DNA from: Rhea pennata | Taxonomy: Eukaryota; Chordata; Aves; Rheiformes; Rheidae | DNA length: 64,000 bases | Direction of reading: 5' to 3' | Assembly: GCF_028389875.1 (NCBI RefSeq) | Contig: NC_084678.1 | Span: 12,244,899 to 12,308,898 of the forward strand | Shown: piece by piece, positions 8,661 through 21,010 of the stretch | How the letters are laid out: each line of letters begins with the position of its first letter | How positions within the stretch are numbered: position 1 is the stretch's first letter | Notes under the pieces: model-generated | What the model saw: only the letters and a program-made list of their open reading frames with translations | The model's database searches: none | What the model was told of the DNA's origin: nothing | Position numbers and translations under genes: made by a program

Positions 8661-11600
8661 CCTCTCTGTGAAAGGCCAGCTCCAGTCCTCGCAGTGCTGG
8701 GGACATACTCTTTAACCCTTCCAGTGCCAGCTGGGCTCAGTACAGCACTGTGGTGCTGGTCCTTAGGCTCTCACCACCTGGGCTTTAGCAGTGCTGGCAA
8801 GCAGGTGCAATAAGAGTTTAGCCTTTCCCAGAAAATTTTAGGCACACACTCAAACCTTTGCGAGTTTGCTTTTATTGCTGTGTGGCTATTAACTTACCAT
8901 ATTTAAAGGTGCAGAGTCGATTTGTATTTTGATCCACTTCTTCGATGGCAAACAAGATAAAAATAGTCTCTAAGGAAAACAAACATTGCAATGCCCACAT
9001 AAATTTTCTAACAATTTAAGAAATGCCCACAAGAACAATTTTTTAAAAACAAGAATTTCTCTGAAGAATTTGCTGCATACACATTGTACTTGGGAAATTA
9101 AGCATTATGTATGTAGGAAAATGTGGTCCACATCATACTGCAGTGGAAAGCCAGACAAACTCGATCCGCTGCAACAGCATTACACCCACCTCACAGCATG
9201 GAGAGGAATGGTGGCTACTGCTGAAAACAGTGGCATGTCTGAATTACTCCAGAAGTCCTACAAGCACCACATGCGCCAGGCAATGTCCCTGAAAAATCAT
9301 CTCATCTGCTCTGCCATGCCTTTTCCTCACAGATTTGTTCAGGTAGCATTCAGGGAATCCTCCTGTACACACCGCCTGCTCTGCAGGTATCACACTGGCA
9401 TCCCCAGTTTTGATATCTTACAAGGAATAGAGCTGCTTCACGGAAATGCAGACCGTAGCAATTGGGTGACTCCTGCCACCATAAAGGACGCACCCTCGTG
9501 CAGGCTTGCCAGCGGGCAAAGTGCACCACCTCAGATGCATGCTATGGGCTATTCGCATCCCTTTCCTTTCTTCCACCTGGCAACAAAGCAGAGCTTATAA
9601 ATCCATGCCCCGTCCCCCCTGATTTAGTTCGGTGATGCTCTCAGCTTCTTATGGTCACTGTAAACTGCTACTTAAACCCATGGAGCTGAGGCAGCACAGA
9701 GCAGAGGGCTGCAGCTGGAGGTGGGCATTGCCCCAGAGGCCAAGCAGCTGGAGTGCAGCAGTGTTCTCTGGCTCCAGAAACATGCCTGTGCACAGAAACA
9801 AGACAGGAAATCCAGAGGGGGAATTCCCAGGGCATGGTGTAAATCACTGGTGTCAGCCCATCCTCAGGAGTGGCTAGAAATGGAGCAACCAAGATCTGCC
9901 AGAGCAAGAGCCACGGCCAGAGCATGCAGACTCAGGACCAGAGCCTGCTCTGCAAAGTGACAGACTGAAATATTCCCCTAGCACCATCTCTGACAAAGTC
10001 TGTTTTCATATGTGCTTAACATTCAAATATTCCCACTGTGCCGGCCTGACAGCATTTCTATCCTGCAACCCAGGACCCTTCAGCAAAGACCGAGAAGCCA
10101 GCCACCACCTCCTGCCTAGTGCCCCTTGGGGACAGCGCTGCTGCCAGCATGAGGCTGCCCAGGAGCAGCAAACTTGGCTCATGGTGAGGTTTCAAAATTA
10201 CAGCCAGGCAGCCTGACCTCCAAGCAGCAAGGTAACTGATGTGGTTATTATAGCTGCCAGGGTCACAAGTCAGAGGAGCTAAGGTCCTCTGGACACTTTG
10301 GGCCTGTGATATACTGCAGCAACAGTAATGGCACAGTTAAGGAACTGGATTATTAGGAAAAAAAAAAAAGCCCAAGTGAATTAGGTCCCTGAAGATCCAA
10401 CACTAAATCACTGCCCTAGTCTCACCCTGAAACTTTCATCTCGTTTTATCAGCAAGAAGATGACTCCTTGCTGCTCCTGCTTTGACACTTCAGTGTGAGG
10501 GTTTCAGAGGCTACAATGTTTCCAGCCGTGCTGTCTCTGCTCCAGGAGTGCTCCAGTGTGAAGTGAAGTCTCAGGATGGCTGCATTTCTCAGCTGCTCAA
10601 ACTGCTCCTACAAATGCTGGCCCCAGGCTGGGCTGTAAATAAGCTGAGGCGTAGCTGGAGTTTGCCTCTGACTTTTGTTGAGGGGGGAGGAGGATAGCAC
10701 AAGCTCTATTTGGCACCAGACCTGCCTGAACATCAGATTTTCTATTGCTTTTAACATAGCCTGTGCCAGAAAATGACTCTGACTTGGGACAAACATGTGG
10801 AGTGAGCCACCAGGTATTTTTTGTACCCTAGGGGTCAGTTTGAGCATGGCCATTCACCAGTATCCAGCCTCAGAAGAGGCTAATCAAAAGCTTTTAGGAA
10901 TCACTGGTGACTTCCCAGAGTCTAGCAGCCCTTAGATACCTCCCTTGTGGTGTCCTTGCCTGGGCCTGGCTCCTGCTGTGAGCACGCACTTACTCGTGGT
11001 GTTGCCTTTACTCTTCACCGCTCCCAGGATCCAGCTGAGGTAATGAGACCGTGTCGGACAGAGTAGTAGGAGGGGGCCAAGCAGCACAAGTAGCTGATTT
11101 GGGAACTAGAAGAAATGCCTAACTCAGCGTGAGACTGGACCGCACCTCTCTGCAGGAATGGGGCAGAAACAAAATCATCAGAGCCACCCTCAGGGGCTGC
11201 CCCAGAGCTCATAGCCCCCAGCAGGCTCTGGTCAGGCATTTATAGCTCTACGGATCCCGAAACAAAATAACTCAAACTGTTTCCGTAAAGCCACAAATAG
11301 CTGTGGGCTAGCATAACTGTCCCTGAATACACACGTATCTTTTTACAGTCTGCTGGAGGACTATCTGTGCCCCAGTTCACGTGGGCTTGGATGGGCAGGA
11401 GGCCGCCTGCCGGGCTGTGTCTCCATTTAGCCTGCTGCAGAAGTTGAGCACACATAGGCCCAGGAAGAGACAAACAGAGGGAAATTCCAGGCCTTCAGCA
11501 CCTGTGAATATCAACAGACCTTCAAGGCAGCTCAGCCTGGTGAGTTTTGGCACGTAGACAGGGTTTAAGTGCAAGTGGCCAAGCACTTGGCCACTCTTTG

Positions 11601-11990
11601 AGAAGAGAAGAGAGCATGTCTGAGCAGCAGCCTCACCCCAGACGCTCTGAATCTCCTCCACTGGTGGTGGAAGTCCCCAGACTCAGGCTTCCTGCTACAA
11701 CAGTCCCTGGGAGCTGCCAGGTGCTGCAAAACCTCTTCAAAATGCAGCCTGATATCTCTTTAGGCCACTCCTGTAGCTAAGTGAGATGCTCTCTTAGACC
11801 CTCAGGCCAGCATGGGATGTTCTTGGCAGCTGGACAGACACCAAACACTGAAGGTGCTTCTCTTATTGCCGAAAAAGCAGGTCTGTCACGACAGGCTGCG
11901 GGATGAGGATGGTTATGAGAGTTGTGATTTCTGGCGCACATTATGCAGCATCACAACCCCAGTCACACTGCTCTCTTGTGGTAAATCATG
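8661..11990. other. Gene-free stretch with a chance open frame of about 204 codons
   Basis: The frame 8986-9600 on the plus strand is the longest here, but it starts at TTG, shows no domain, no repeat and no homology I recognise, and is within what chance allows over 64 kb. The other frames are shorter. Sequence is balanced in composition, and no RNA genes or transposons were recognised. Confidence 0.55.
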
Positions 11991-11993
11991 CTT

Positions 11994-12056
11994 ATTCTTT
12001 TATTCATGACACTAATTCTTTTATTCATGATACTAATTCTTTTATTCATGATATGT
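11994..12056 (+). repeat. 21-bp tandem repeat, three copies
   Basis: Copies lie at 11994-12014, 12015-12035 and 12036-12056, each starting ATTCTTTTATTCATGA. The first two differ by one base and the third diverges only in its last few bases. This is a short minisatellite created recently by slippage. Each unit carries the same TTTATTCATGA core. Confidence 0.95.
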
Positions 12057-12359
12057 CTAATAAAAGCATCTGAGTTCACTCCAATTAGCTCATGGCCCTG
12101 GAACGAGCCTTTTCATTCTTCTGCAGAGCAGATGACGGTGTAGGATTTTGTTCAGCTTTCCTAAAGCAAATGTATGCAGTAGTTCCACACCCGGGGAGGT
12201 CGCACAGGACAACAAGGCTGCTAAAGCAAGGCAAGGTGACAGTGTGCAACTGGGGATTAGTCAGCATCAAGGTCTCATTCCCCCACTACTCCCGACTCAA
12301 CGTGTGACAGTGGATGCTCCATTTAAGGGCTAAGTGCATCTGTTCTTCGTATGCAATGC

Positions 12360-12530
12360 AGCCAAAGCGGCAGCGCTGCAGTGACAACAGCACTGCAACG
12401 CCAGCGGCACTGACCCACTGCGGCCCCGCAGGCTGAGCTTTTGCTTAACCGAGCTGTGGGAGGCCATTGCTCTGCGTGCAGTCATGCGGACTGCCGAGCC
12501 GCGTGCCGGCGCAGGACTGAGGGGTCAGCA
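12360..12530. promoter_or_regulatory. Small CpG-rich islet
   Basis: CpG density is clearly above the surroundings, with clusters such as GCGGCAGCGCTGC, TGCGGCCCCGC and GCCGAGCCGCGTGCCGG. There is no open frame with recognisable domains and no TATA box. It may be a small regulatory island or an alternative promoter. Confidence 0.4.
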
Positions 12531-12768
12531 GAGCCCACATGAGCTCAAGCACAACTCCTCAAGGCTGGCTGGGGCTTTGGGGAGTGGCTGGGGATTTTTA
12601 AGGGCTTCCCCTGCCTCCCTAGCCTTGCACATCTCATTCGGTCACACTAATAAAACCTCTGACACCGGATTGTGGATAGTGCAGTGCAGCTAATGCCCCA
12701 GTGCACTGGGCTGCCGCAGCCATTTGGGACAAACGGGGTGGTGGGACATGAGAAAGCCGGGTGCAGGA

Positions 12769-12780
12769 ATTTCCGGAAAT
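12769..12780. promoter_or_regulatory. ATTTCCGGAAAT palindrome (paired ETS-type cores)
   Basis: This perfect 12-bp palindrome contains two head-to-head GGAA cores, as bound by ETS-family factors. A CRE-like TGACGTGC follows at about 12791. Both lie in a GC-richer stretch, which supports a regulatory reading, though a 12-mer can arise by chance. Confidence 0.35.
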
Positions 12781-14030
12781 GACCCGCCTGTGACGTGCAC
12801 CGTATGGAAAAAGTGAGGCTTCCCCCTTTTAGCCGGCGAGTCTTACGAGGCCATGTCAGGGAGATGCCAGTGCCTGACAGCATAAATCCAGCACGGCAGG
12901 GAGCCAAAGACACTAAAAAAGGCTGTTTTGCTACCTCCACATTTGGCCGTGCGGCTGCAAGATGGAGCTGCTTTCCAACAAGGGCTGAGCAGTTCCACCG
13001 GGAAAAACAAAACTCCTCCTTGCCTGTCAGCGCCGCGCGTGGGCTCGAAACGGAAAAGAGGGCACTTCCACATCACAGCAAGAGAGATTTTTGTTTTCCT
13101 AAGCAACAGAAATGATTATTCAAGTGGCCCCTAAAAAGGGTTGTTAAGCTTCATGTGCCCCCAACCCTTTGGCTGTGCCAGTGTCCTCGGGAAAAGGCTC
13201 CATCTGAGGGCCGGCCCCAGTGCTGCTTCGTCCCTGTGCGGGTACCCACTTGGGGAGGCCAGTGCAGGGCCTTTTTCCCCACTACGGGGGTATTTTGAAA
13301 GCTAATTTGTCTCCAGTTTGACCAGGACTCTGCAAGCTCTGCTGAGCCAGAGCTCAGCTGCTGAGCTGGACTCTTGCACTGGGCTACTGTGGTTGCAGGA
13401 AAACGTGGCTCAGGGGAAAAATATTACCTTAGCCCCAGAAAAGGAATGAAAAAAAAAGGTTTCTGGAGAAAGGCAACCTGCCGCTGTTCCCAGCTGGGAG
13501 AGGGAGGCCGAAAAGGCTTTCTGCAGGTACACCCTGCGGGCGGCTGCTGGGCCGGGAGCTCCCAGCACAATAGTTTGGCAGCTCTGTGCAATAACTCACA
13601 GGCACGTCTGCGGAGCAGCGGCTCTCTGGCTGATCAGTAACTAACGCTGGCAAGAAGAGCTGGGATGAGCCGTTGAAACGCTGAGTGAGTAGAGCACCAC
13701 CTAGGTGTTGGGACGGGCCTTCTGGGGGTCAGGGCATCTCTACAACAGCCCCCCACGTTCCCCTGTCCCCCTGGTTTTGGCCTCAGCGTTTGTGTCTCCC
13801 TGGGGCCGTGCCGAGGATTTCTCGATGCTCTGATGAGCTGAGCTGCTTTCCAGGGCTTTCCCTATGAACTGTGAAAGAACTACATGAAGCAAATCCACTG
13901 CCAGCACATCCCTTCCCAACGGGAAAGGCTCAGGTTTGTGCCCCTGGTACCCCTTGACACTATGTAAATACAGGCAGTAATTTCTCAGCACCTGTGAAAT
14001 GCACATCTGCTTATGCAAAGCAGGCAGACA
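12781..14030. other. GC-moderate gene-free stretch
   Basis: Sequence remains GC-richer than the window average, with scattered CpGs to about 13060. Open frames at 12795-13115 and 13374-13640 are unsupported by domains or splice partners. No repeat family was recognised. Confidence 0.5.
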
Positions 14031-14135
14031 GGCGCCTCGTGCACGAGAACGTGCCTGGGAGAGCCCGGCCGCCGCGGCAGGCGCCGAGGGCTCGCCGTTG
14101 CACATGGGTGGGCTTTCCGCACGAGCCCGTCTGCA
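14030..14135. promoter_or_regulatory. CpG islet
   Basis: About 15 CpG dinucleotides occur in roughly 105 bases by direct reading, including CCGCCGCGG and GCGCCGAGGGCTCGCCG. The islet is narrow and isolated between low-CpG sequences. Overlapping frames on three tracks here simply reflect the local lack of AT-rich stops. Confidence 0.5.
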
Positions 14136-17100
14136 CACTTGAACTTTTGGCCAGCAGCACGCTTTGTGCATCCAAAATAGCCCTCCTTCTCCTCTGCTTG
14201 CTGGGAGAGCTCCCCTTTGAGCAGGCAGCCGAAGCTCTCGGGAAGGCTAGACCGGCAGCAAGGAGAAAGGGTCTGCATCGCTGCTCGCCCAGGGACAGCC
14301 CTTGAAACAGCTGGAGCGTGCCTGTCCCCAGCACGCTCAGGAAGATAAGGCCAGAGGATGATTAGTTTGAGCTGTCATCAAGACAAAATAAAGGCAGGCT
14401 GCTCCCAATATATTTTTTTTTAATTGTTCTATTTTCATGTGCTTGTGTATGCCTGGTGGTAGTGCTCTTGCCAGGAAAGCAGAGTGCTGATCATTGTCAG
14501 AAGGTTCACACAGAGGTTTCTGTTTTGTTTTGTTTTTACAAGGATCCAAGATGATAGGGGGAGGGAAAGAACTTCTGTCCTCTGCTTAAAATAATTCAAG
14601 AGCTTTCCACTGGCTACGCCAGGCTCGAGCAGATATTTGCATAACGAATGAGCCTTCGTCCTCGCTTTGAGCAGGGTTCGGTGGGCATCCTTAGCTGACT
14701 CCTGCAGCTCTGCTGGGCGGGGGCTTCAGCCTCTCCCGGCCTCCAGGAGCCTTCCCAGCCGTCCCTCTGCCTGCTCCCAACTCGCTGCTGCCCAGGCCTG
14801 GCTGGCAAGCTGAAGGCAGGATGGGAACCCAGCAAGGGTCGCTTTGGGGAGGCGGGATTTTCAGCACTTTTGTCCATCAAGACGTTCTAAAATGTCACTG
14901 AACCATTTCACAGTAAAAATTTTGTAATACCAGTTACACTTTCTTTTGATTTATTTTTACAAATCAAGTTGTTCTGTGAATGTTTTTTCTAAGGTAAAGC
15001 CTGTTAACAGTACGGACCAGCACAGGCAGTGACTTTCCTGTTATTAGCAAGAGTGGCTGTTCGGTGCTGGGCTTTTAGTCTCTGTACAGTGATGTACACC
15101 AGGGAAGTGTCACAGGATTTTTTTTTCCTTGAGACAGATTAACACTTTTGATAGTTTTGATATATAAATTATTCCAACAGTTCTGTTATTGTTACTTAAA
15201 TAGATTTAATCTGCTTCCAGAGAGCATCTGCTGCAATAGCCAAGGTCACAGTTTTAGCCCAGTAAACAGATAAAGCTGCTGCAGGAGTCTACTGCTAGAG
15301 CCATTTTGTATAGAGCCATATTGCCTCAATGCCTCTGAGCAGTAATTAATTGGAGGAATTCTTTCCAATTTCTATTCCTCCTTTTGAGAGGGAGAAAGTA
15401 GGGGAGTAAGCTTACGTAACTTTCTGTAGCTGTGCAAGGCTGCAGAAGGATTTTTCAGAGTTAACTGGATGCAACTGAGTGCTATCAAAGTGCAAACACC
15501 ACATCAATTACATCAGTGTATTGTATTAGAGGTGGGGGAGAAGGGAAGTCCCAGCTATACTGAAACATCCTTTTTAGACAGTGTCAGAAAAAATGTTTTA
15601 ATTGTTCATTTTGAAATAAGTGATTTTTTTTGTATGGGTACACAATTAAAAAATAAATAAATCTGTAATCTGCCAGAAACAATCCTCCCTCTACTCCCTG
15701 TTTTCTTTCATAGCAAACACCAATGGTTTGGTACATAATTCTCATTATATAAAAATAATAAATTTCAAGAAAACCTTTGCAACATTAAGCATCCATCTTC
15801 TGCACCAAGTTCTTGCTCTTTCTTGCCAATGCCTTGAAATCAATGAATCACACCACCATAGTGCCTGGCTCCCAGCCCTGGCTGGATGGCATACAGCCCT
15901 CCTCCTGGCCTAGCAGTGTCTCTATGGGGCAGAAATACTGCCTGGAGCTCTTCTAGTCTTGCCACGTGCAGGCCTAAGGGATTAGAAAGTTGGTCTCTGC
16001 TCTGGCAAACAGGCAGCTATGAGATCTGAGATTCAGCTGACCTGGACTGCTCATTTGTCCAAAGCAAACTCTGAGCATCACAAAGTACCACAGCAAGGTG
16101 CGAGGTAACATCCAGGAGCAATTTTCCTCTGCAATTTTTTTGCTTCTGTGGATTTTAGGACTTGTCCTGGTGAACCCTGCCAGCCTGGGCCTATACGGAC
16201 TTTTCTTTCAGATGTGCCACAGGATTTGTTTATCCTCACCTGAAAAAGCAGCACATAGCCGAAGTTAGCACTCTTCTGCCTTCTTTGCAAATCACAGCTG
16301 CACTGCAGGGCCAACCGTGTGTCTCAGTCCTGAGAAGGGGTCTGAATCACGGCTTTTTTTGGCCTGGATTTGTAGTGGTTTAGGGAAGCAAACAACCTGT
16401 ATCCTCAAGTTCATCTGGACTCACCTTCTGTTTGCCAGATGCTTCAAGTGGCAGCTTGAGAAAGATTTATTCTCCCACTATTCCTGTCACTTGTATCATT
16501 TTACCATACAACCATGAACCACAACCTGGACTACATGATCTCATCATTATCTGCAGTGTCCAAGAGACATCAGCACACTCCATTAAGAACAGGGATGGCA
16601 ACTTCCACATGCCAAGCAGGGCACAATAGATCCCCAGCCCAGCTTGCTTCATCTCATGGTACAACCTGTCGGGCTGCTTTGGGCTTCGTTCAATTCAGTC
16701 AAAGCCTTCATGTTGCCATATGGCTCACAAGGATGTTTCCCTGCAGGGGACTTTGTTTTACAGCATGGTAGCTATGGCTGGGGGACAAAGGGGAGCAGGT
16801 TCCCTGCTCCAGAATGGCCGGGGATGACAAATTACTCTAAGCGAGGCCAGCAGCTCCCACAGCCCCTGTCTGTGCACAAGCCACAAGGGCACAGGTGAGG
16901 CGAAAGCTCTGCTCTAGAGCAGCAAGTCGATGCTGTGCCACTGTCTGCACACCCACTCAGAGGGCTTTGGTTTCACCCTACTGCAAAATAAAACTAAACG
17001 TTGAAAAAAACGTGAAGAGGTTCTGCAGGAACACAGAACTGCCGTTCTTGCGCTGCTTTTACACTGGAACGTGACAAGTTGAAATTTTCTTAGGGTTTCA

Positions 17101-20100
17101 GATGGTTCCTTGAAACACAGGAGGAAGGGAAGTTGCTGTGCTACAGACCACCATGGAGCTGCTCTGCAATACAGCATCACCAGCAAGCAGAGTCCTGCCC
17201 ACAGGGTCCTCCTGGCCCAGGTTCACTGTCTTCAGAAGCAGTGAGACAACTCCATTGCCGCAGGTTTGCAGTTCGGTCTTCCTGGTTCAGGCACCGGGTT
17301 CAGCTGCACTCGCAGCGGTAAAGCGAAACGTTGACGGCTGCAGAAGGCGCCGGCGAGCACTCTGTTGTGTGCCGTTTGTGAGTCACACATGGCTTCCCCT
17401 CAGCACTTCTTCATTTTTGCGGTCCATTGAAATAATGGTTTCTAAACAACTCCAGCTTAGAGTGATTTATTCTTCTCAGCAGCCAGCCGTGTCTTCTATA
17501 GCGTTGCAGAAGGACTCCCATTTCAGACATACCCAAGATATTAAGTCGAGATTAGTTTTTGTACCATGGGGAAAATACAAAGGTGGGAACAGCAATTATA
17601 TTTACCTGGTGTATTTTGCTTCTGCTTCAAGCTGTAAGACTGAGAAGGCAAAGCATATGAAGAATCATTATGGTCACAGGTAGCATTTTCTAAGTACATA
17701 AATGGGGAAAAAATGGGAATTTGGAAAAAAACAAGGATGCATACAGCTTCCCCAGAAGAGATCCACATCACATCCCCACTGCAGCTCTCTTCCTGCAGGA
17801 GCTGGCAAAGGTTGGAATCGAGCCTTTTCACCCTCTGGTTTCCATTACCACCAGCAGGACTCTAGGATATTTCTGAATTTTGCTTTTTTGAACCAGCCCT
17901 GATGCTGTGCAGCAGTAACGGGGCAGGGGGAGGCACTAGCTTTCTGATCATGCTTTCTTTGGGGCTGTAGCTGGAAGGACAGGCAGAGATGGGAAAAGGA
18001 GATGGGACAGTTTGTCCTGTTGTCCACCAGGAACAGCTGCTACCATCGCTGATTGCTCTGCTGCTGCTCAGGCTCTAGCGATGGGGAGGCCAATAAAAGT
18101 TTGCCCTCAAGCTAAAGAGCTTACAGCATTCTCCAGCTTTCTCCTGCTTCTGCTGTCTGTATCCAGCTTTCTTCTCCTCGGTATTTTGCCCAGCCCATAT
18201 GCAAGAACTGATCTCATCCATACTCAGCAACAAGGTGCCAGTATCCCCAGGCTCCTCATCTTGGGGCAACATCTTGAAACAGTGCACTGAGAACTGGGGA
18301 AACTGAGGCAAATACAGCCACCACAAAAACCCTGCAGCCTGGTCTCACATTCTCTAGGAGGGACCCTGGGGACCACACTCCTCTGGACCTCTGGTCTGAT
18401 GTGATATCTGCCATGTGCAGTACACTGGACTCTTCATTCCAGCCTTCACAATTGACCAGTGCCATCTGAAAATATGTCATGCAGTATAAATATATCTGCT
18501 GCAATGCCACAGGTAGTAGTAATCATTTAAACGGTCACTAGTTTAAGAAGCAAAAAAAATCACAACAATTTGTTAACTCTGTTCCCAGGCAAATAAAAAG
18601 AGTAGTTCTAGATTCACAGTAGTGTCCCTTTGTTTACTGAATGCAGTAACAGAAAAAGCAAGTGAAGGAAAAAAACTCCCGATAGCAACAACTTATTGTG
18701 GGCTAAAGCAGGCTGGGACATGCCCAATAAGAGGAGGTTTGGGCTCTGTGTGTATCTGCTGGTGACGAGAAGTAAATATGCCCAAAAGCACTTAAAAAAA
18801 ATAAAAAGGAACAGACCTGATTGCAGCAGTTAGAAGTGATATATTCTTGGCATGGAAACAAAAAGCAAATTCATAGCTGGTTTGGAGCTGATCTTACTGG
18901 CTTACATGGGATTTTACACTTAGGTAACTCTATTGTTGGCTGGAGCTACCTGATTTATGGCTGAATAAGGTCTCAATCCCGCAAACATTTACTTACATGC
19001 TTTAGTTTTACTTTTGCCTTACCTTTGCCCCTCGTCACCCTATTAACTTAGCTGTAGAAACGACAGTGCTTGCTTGCAAAGCTGGGGCCTTTGCAAGAAC
19101 AAAAATCTATGCCATAATGCCTCAATGATAAAGAGGAAATTTTGCAGTCAGAAGCAACCCCCCCAGACTGCGGTCTCCCAGTGACCTCAGATGCTGCCTC
19201 CCCAGACGCATACACACACAAAAGCCCAGTGATTGCTTGACTGCAGTTCCCCAAACCCATAAGCCTTAGGAAACAGCAGGGGAACATCCTTAGCATAAGC
19301 CTGCAGCTGCTCTACACTCTAATTCAGCTTCTGCAACAAGTCGAAAATCAGGCAGCAGAGCAACACTTAGTGCATCCCAATACCACCAACTCTCTGGGGC
19401 CAACCATCAAAACAAGCTTCTAGATAGAGCAGGAACCATATTTATTTATTGCTTCTGTTCAAGGAAGTAGCGTTTATCATTAAAAAATGGGGTTCACTCT
19501 ACACCCTCCCTGTCAGGCAAGAAGGCTTGGTAAAGGAGCTGGCCCAAAAAGAGAGGGACCCATCCATCAAACACTTCCCTTTAACAATGAAACCTCTGAG
19601 CGAGTTTCCAAAGAGCAAATGTGAATAAACCCTATTTGGGGTGAGAGGAGGAGGAACAGCAGAGAGAAGACACACGCATGCTCACACATGAATGGGAGAT
19701 GACAGCATCTTCAGCCCCAAGTCCAGCAAGATGCACCGGTGCCTCTGCATCCAGCAGAGCTTTTGCTCACAGGCCTGTCACATGCTAACATTTTACTGCT
19801 AAAACTAAGCAAATGAAAAAAAGGCTGTGTATCTTGGAGCAGCTGCTTTCCTCACTGCTGCTGCCAAGCTTTCCTGAGAGCACAGTTATTCCTTCAGTGC
19901 AGGGGAGAATTTGCTTTACAATGGAGCCATGGGGCTCTGCAAGCACTTTGGTGGCTGCTGGACCCAGGCACAAGCTGGCCGAGTTGAGGGGCTACAGGCA
20001 GAGCCAGAGGCTCCACTTGGACCCAGCTCCAAGGGTTCCTTGAGGAGGCTGTAGGAGGGCTGAGAGCAAAACTCCTCCAATGCAAATCCCCACAGCTTCC

Positions 20101-21010
20101 TGTTTGAGACACTCAGCTAAAGCCCGTCAGTACCCTGTCCCCAAAACTCATGATATATATCTGGCAAAGCTTGGGTACTGCTTGTGGAGCCTGAGCCACA
20201 GGCTATTGAGGGCAGTGAGTGCCCATGGACTGCTGGGCATTTCAGCTCCCCCACACCCAACATGGGAATCCTTCCTCCCAGACATGCCTGGCAAAGAGCC
20301 TGAGCGGCAAGGCATGAGCTGTGTATACTTCTATTTCAGTGCATCTCTGCAAGCTAACAACAGTTTTTGGCCTAGACTCCTGGCTGTATGCTGCATCCGG
20401 CAGGCTGAGAAGAGCCACGATGAATGCACTTCATGAACTTAGGGCTAGATTCATGCCAGCTTGGGTCTGAATTAGTGGTCCATCCCGGCTACTCTTGGCT
20501 AATCAGGGTGTGCTGATTGTGGCAAAAGCCCCATGGAGTAGCGGCTGGCTGGAAATGCTTTAAGTGTGGGTCCAGCACTGCACATCTGGGTCCTAGGCCT
20601 AGAGTCAATCCATGCTCATCATACCTGCCATAGATCCAGGGCAGAGATAGCCCTGATCCAACACCAAAGGAGAGAGAGGACTGCAGACACAACTGCCTCA
20701 GCTGGTGCTGGAGAACACATCCCGCTGGCATCAGAGCAGCATCTGGCTGGTGCTCATGGGCAGCGTGCTCACAAGCACTGCCTTGACAGCAAAACATGGC
20801 TCTACAGATTTTTTGCACCACGTATGATGAGGCTGCACTGTTGGGTCAGAGTCTGTTTCCAAGAGCACTGCTTCATCTCCAGAGTTACTCCTCTGAATTT
20901 GGCTTTGCTTATAATGCAGCAGCCTGGAGAACTCAATATTGCCTCCCTAGGAAGATTTAATTATACATAAAATTAGAAGGAGGAACTGTTAGTTAAAACT
21001 GCATACTTCT
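14136..21010. other. Long gene-free stretch, mostly unique sequence
   Basis: No coding exon, RNA gene or transposon was recognised. The block at 15120-15400 reads like a regulatory element and is treated in the findings. GGGGAAACTGAGGCA at 18296-18310 resembles a fragment of an old amniote repeat. The 181-codon plus frame at 17138-17683 has no recognisable domain and lies in ordinary sequence. Confidence 0.55.
15120..15400. promoter_or_regulatory. Candidate conserved non-coding element
   Basis: The stretch is AT-rich, low in simple repeats, with a homeodomain-type TAATTAATTGG at 15343-15353 and a 7-bp inverted repeat (AATTGGA 15348-15354, TCCAATT 15364-15370). The style resembles vertebrate developmental enhancers, but conservation cannot be seen from one sequence. 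Confidence 0.25.

Noticed and set aside
8986-9600. Plus-strand frame of about 204 codons as a gene
   Set aside because: It starts at TTG, has no recognisable domain, and a frame of this length is expected about once by chance in 128 kb of six-frame sequence.
17810-17830. CR1 fragment suggested by AAGGTTGGAATCG
   Set aside because: Only a few bases resemble the CR1 tail, and neither the upstream nor the terminal repeat wording follows.
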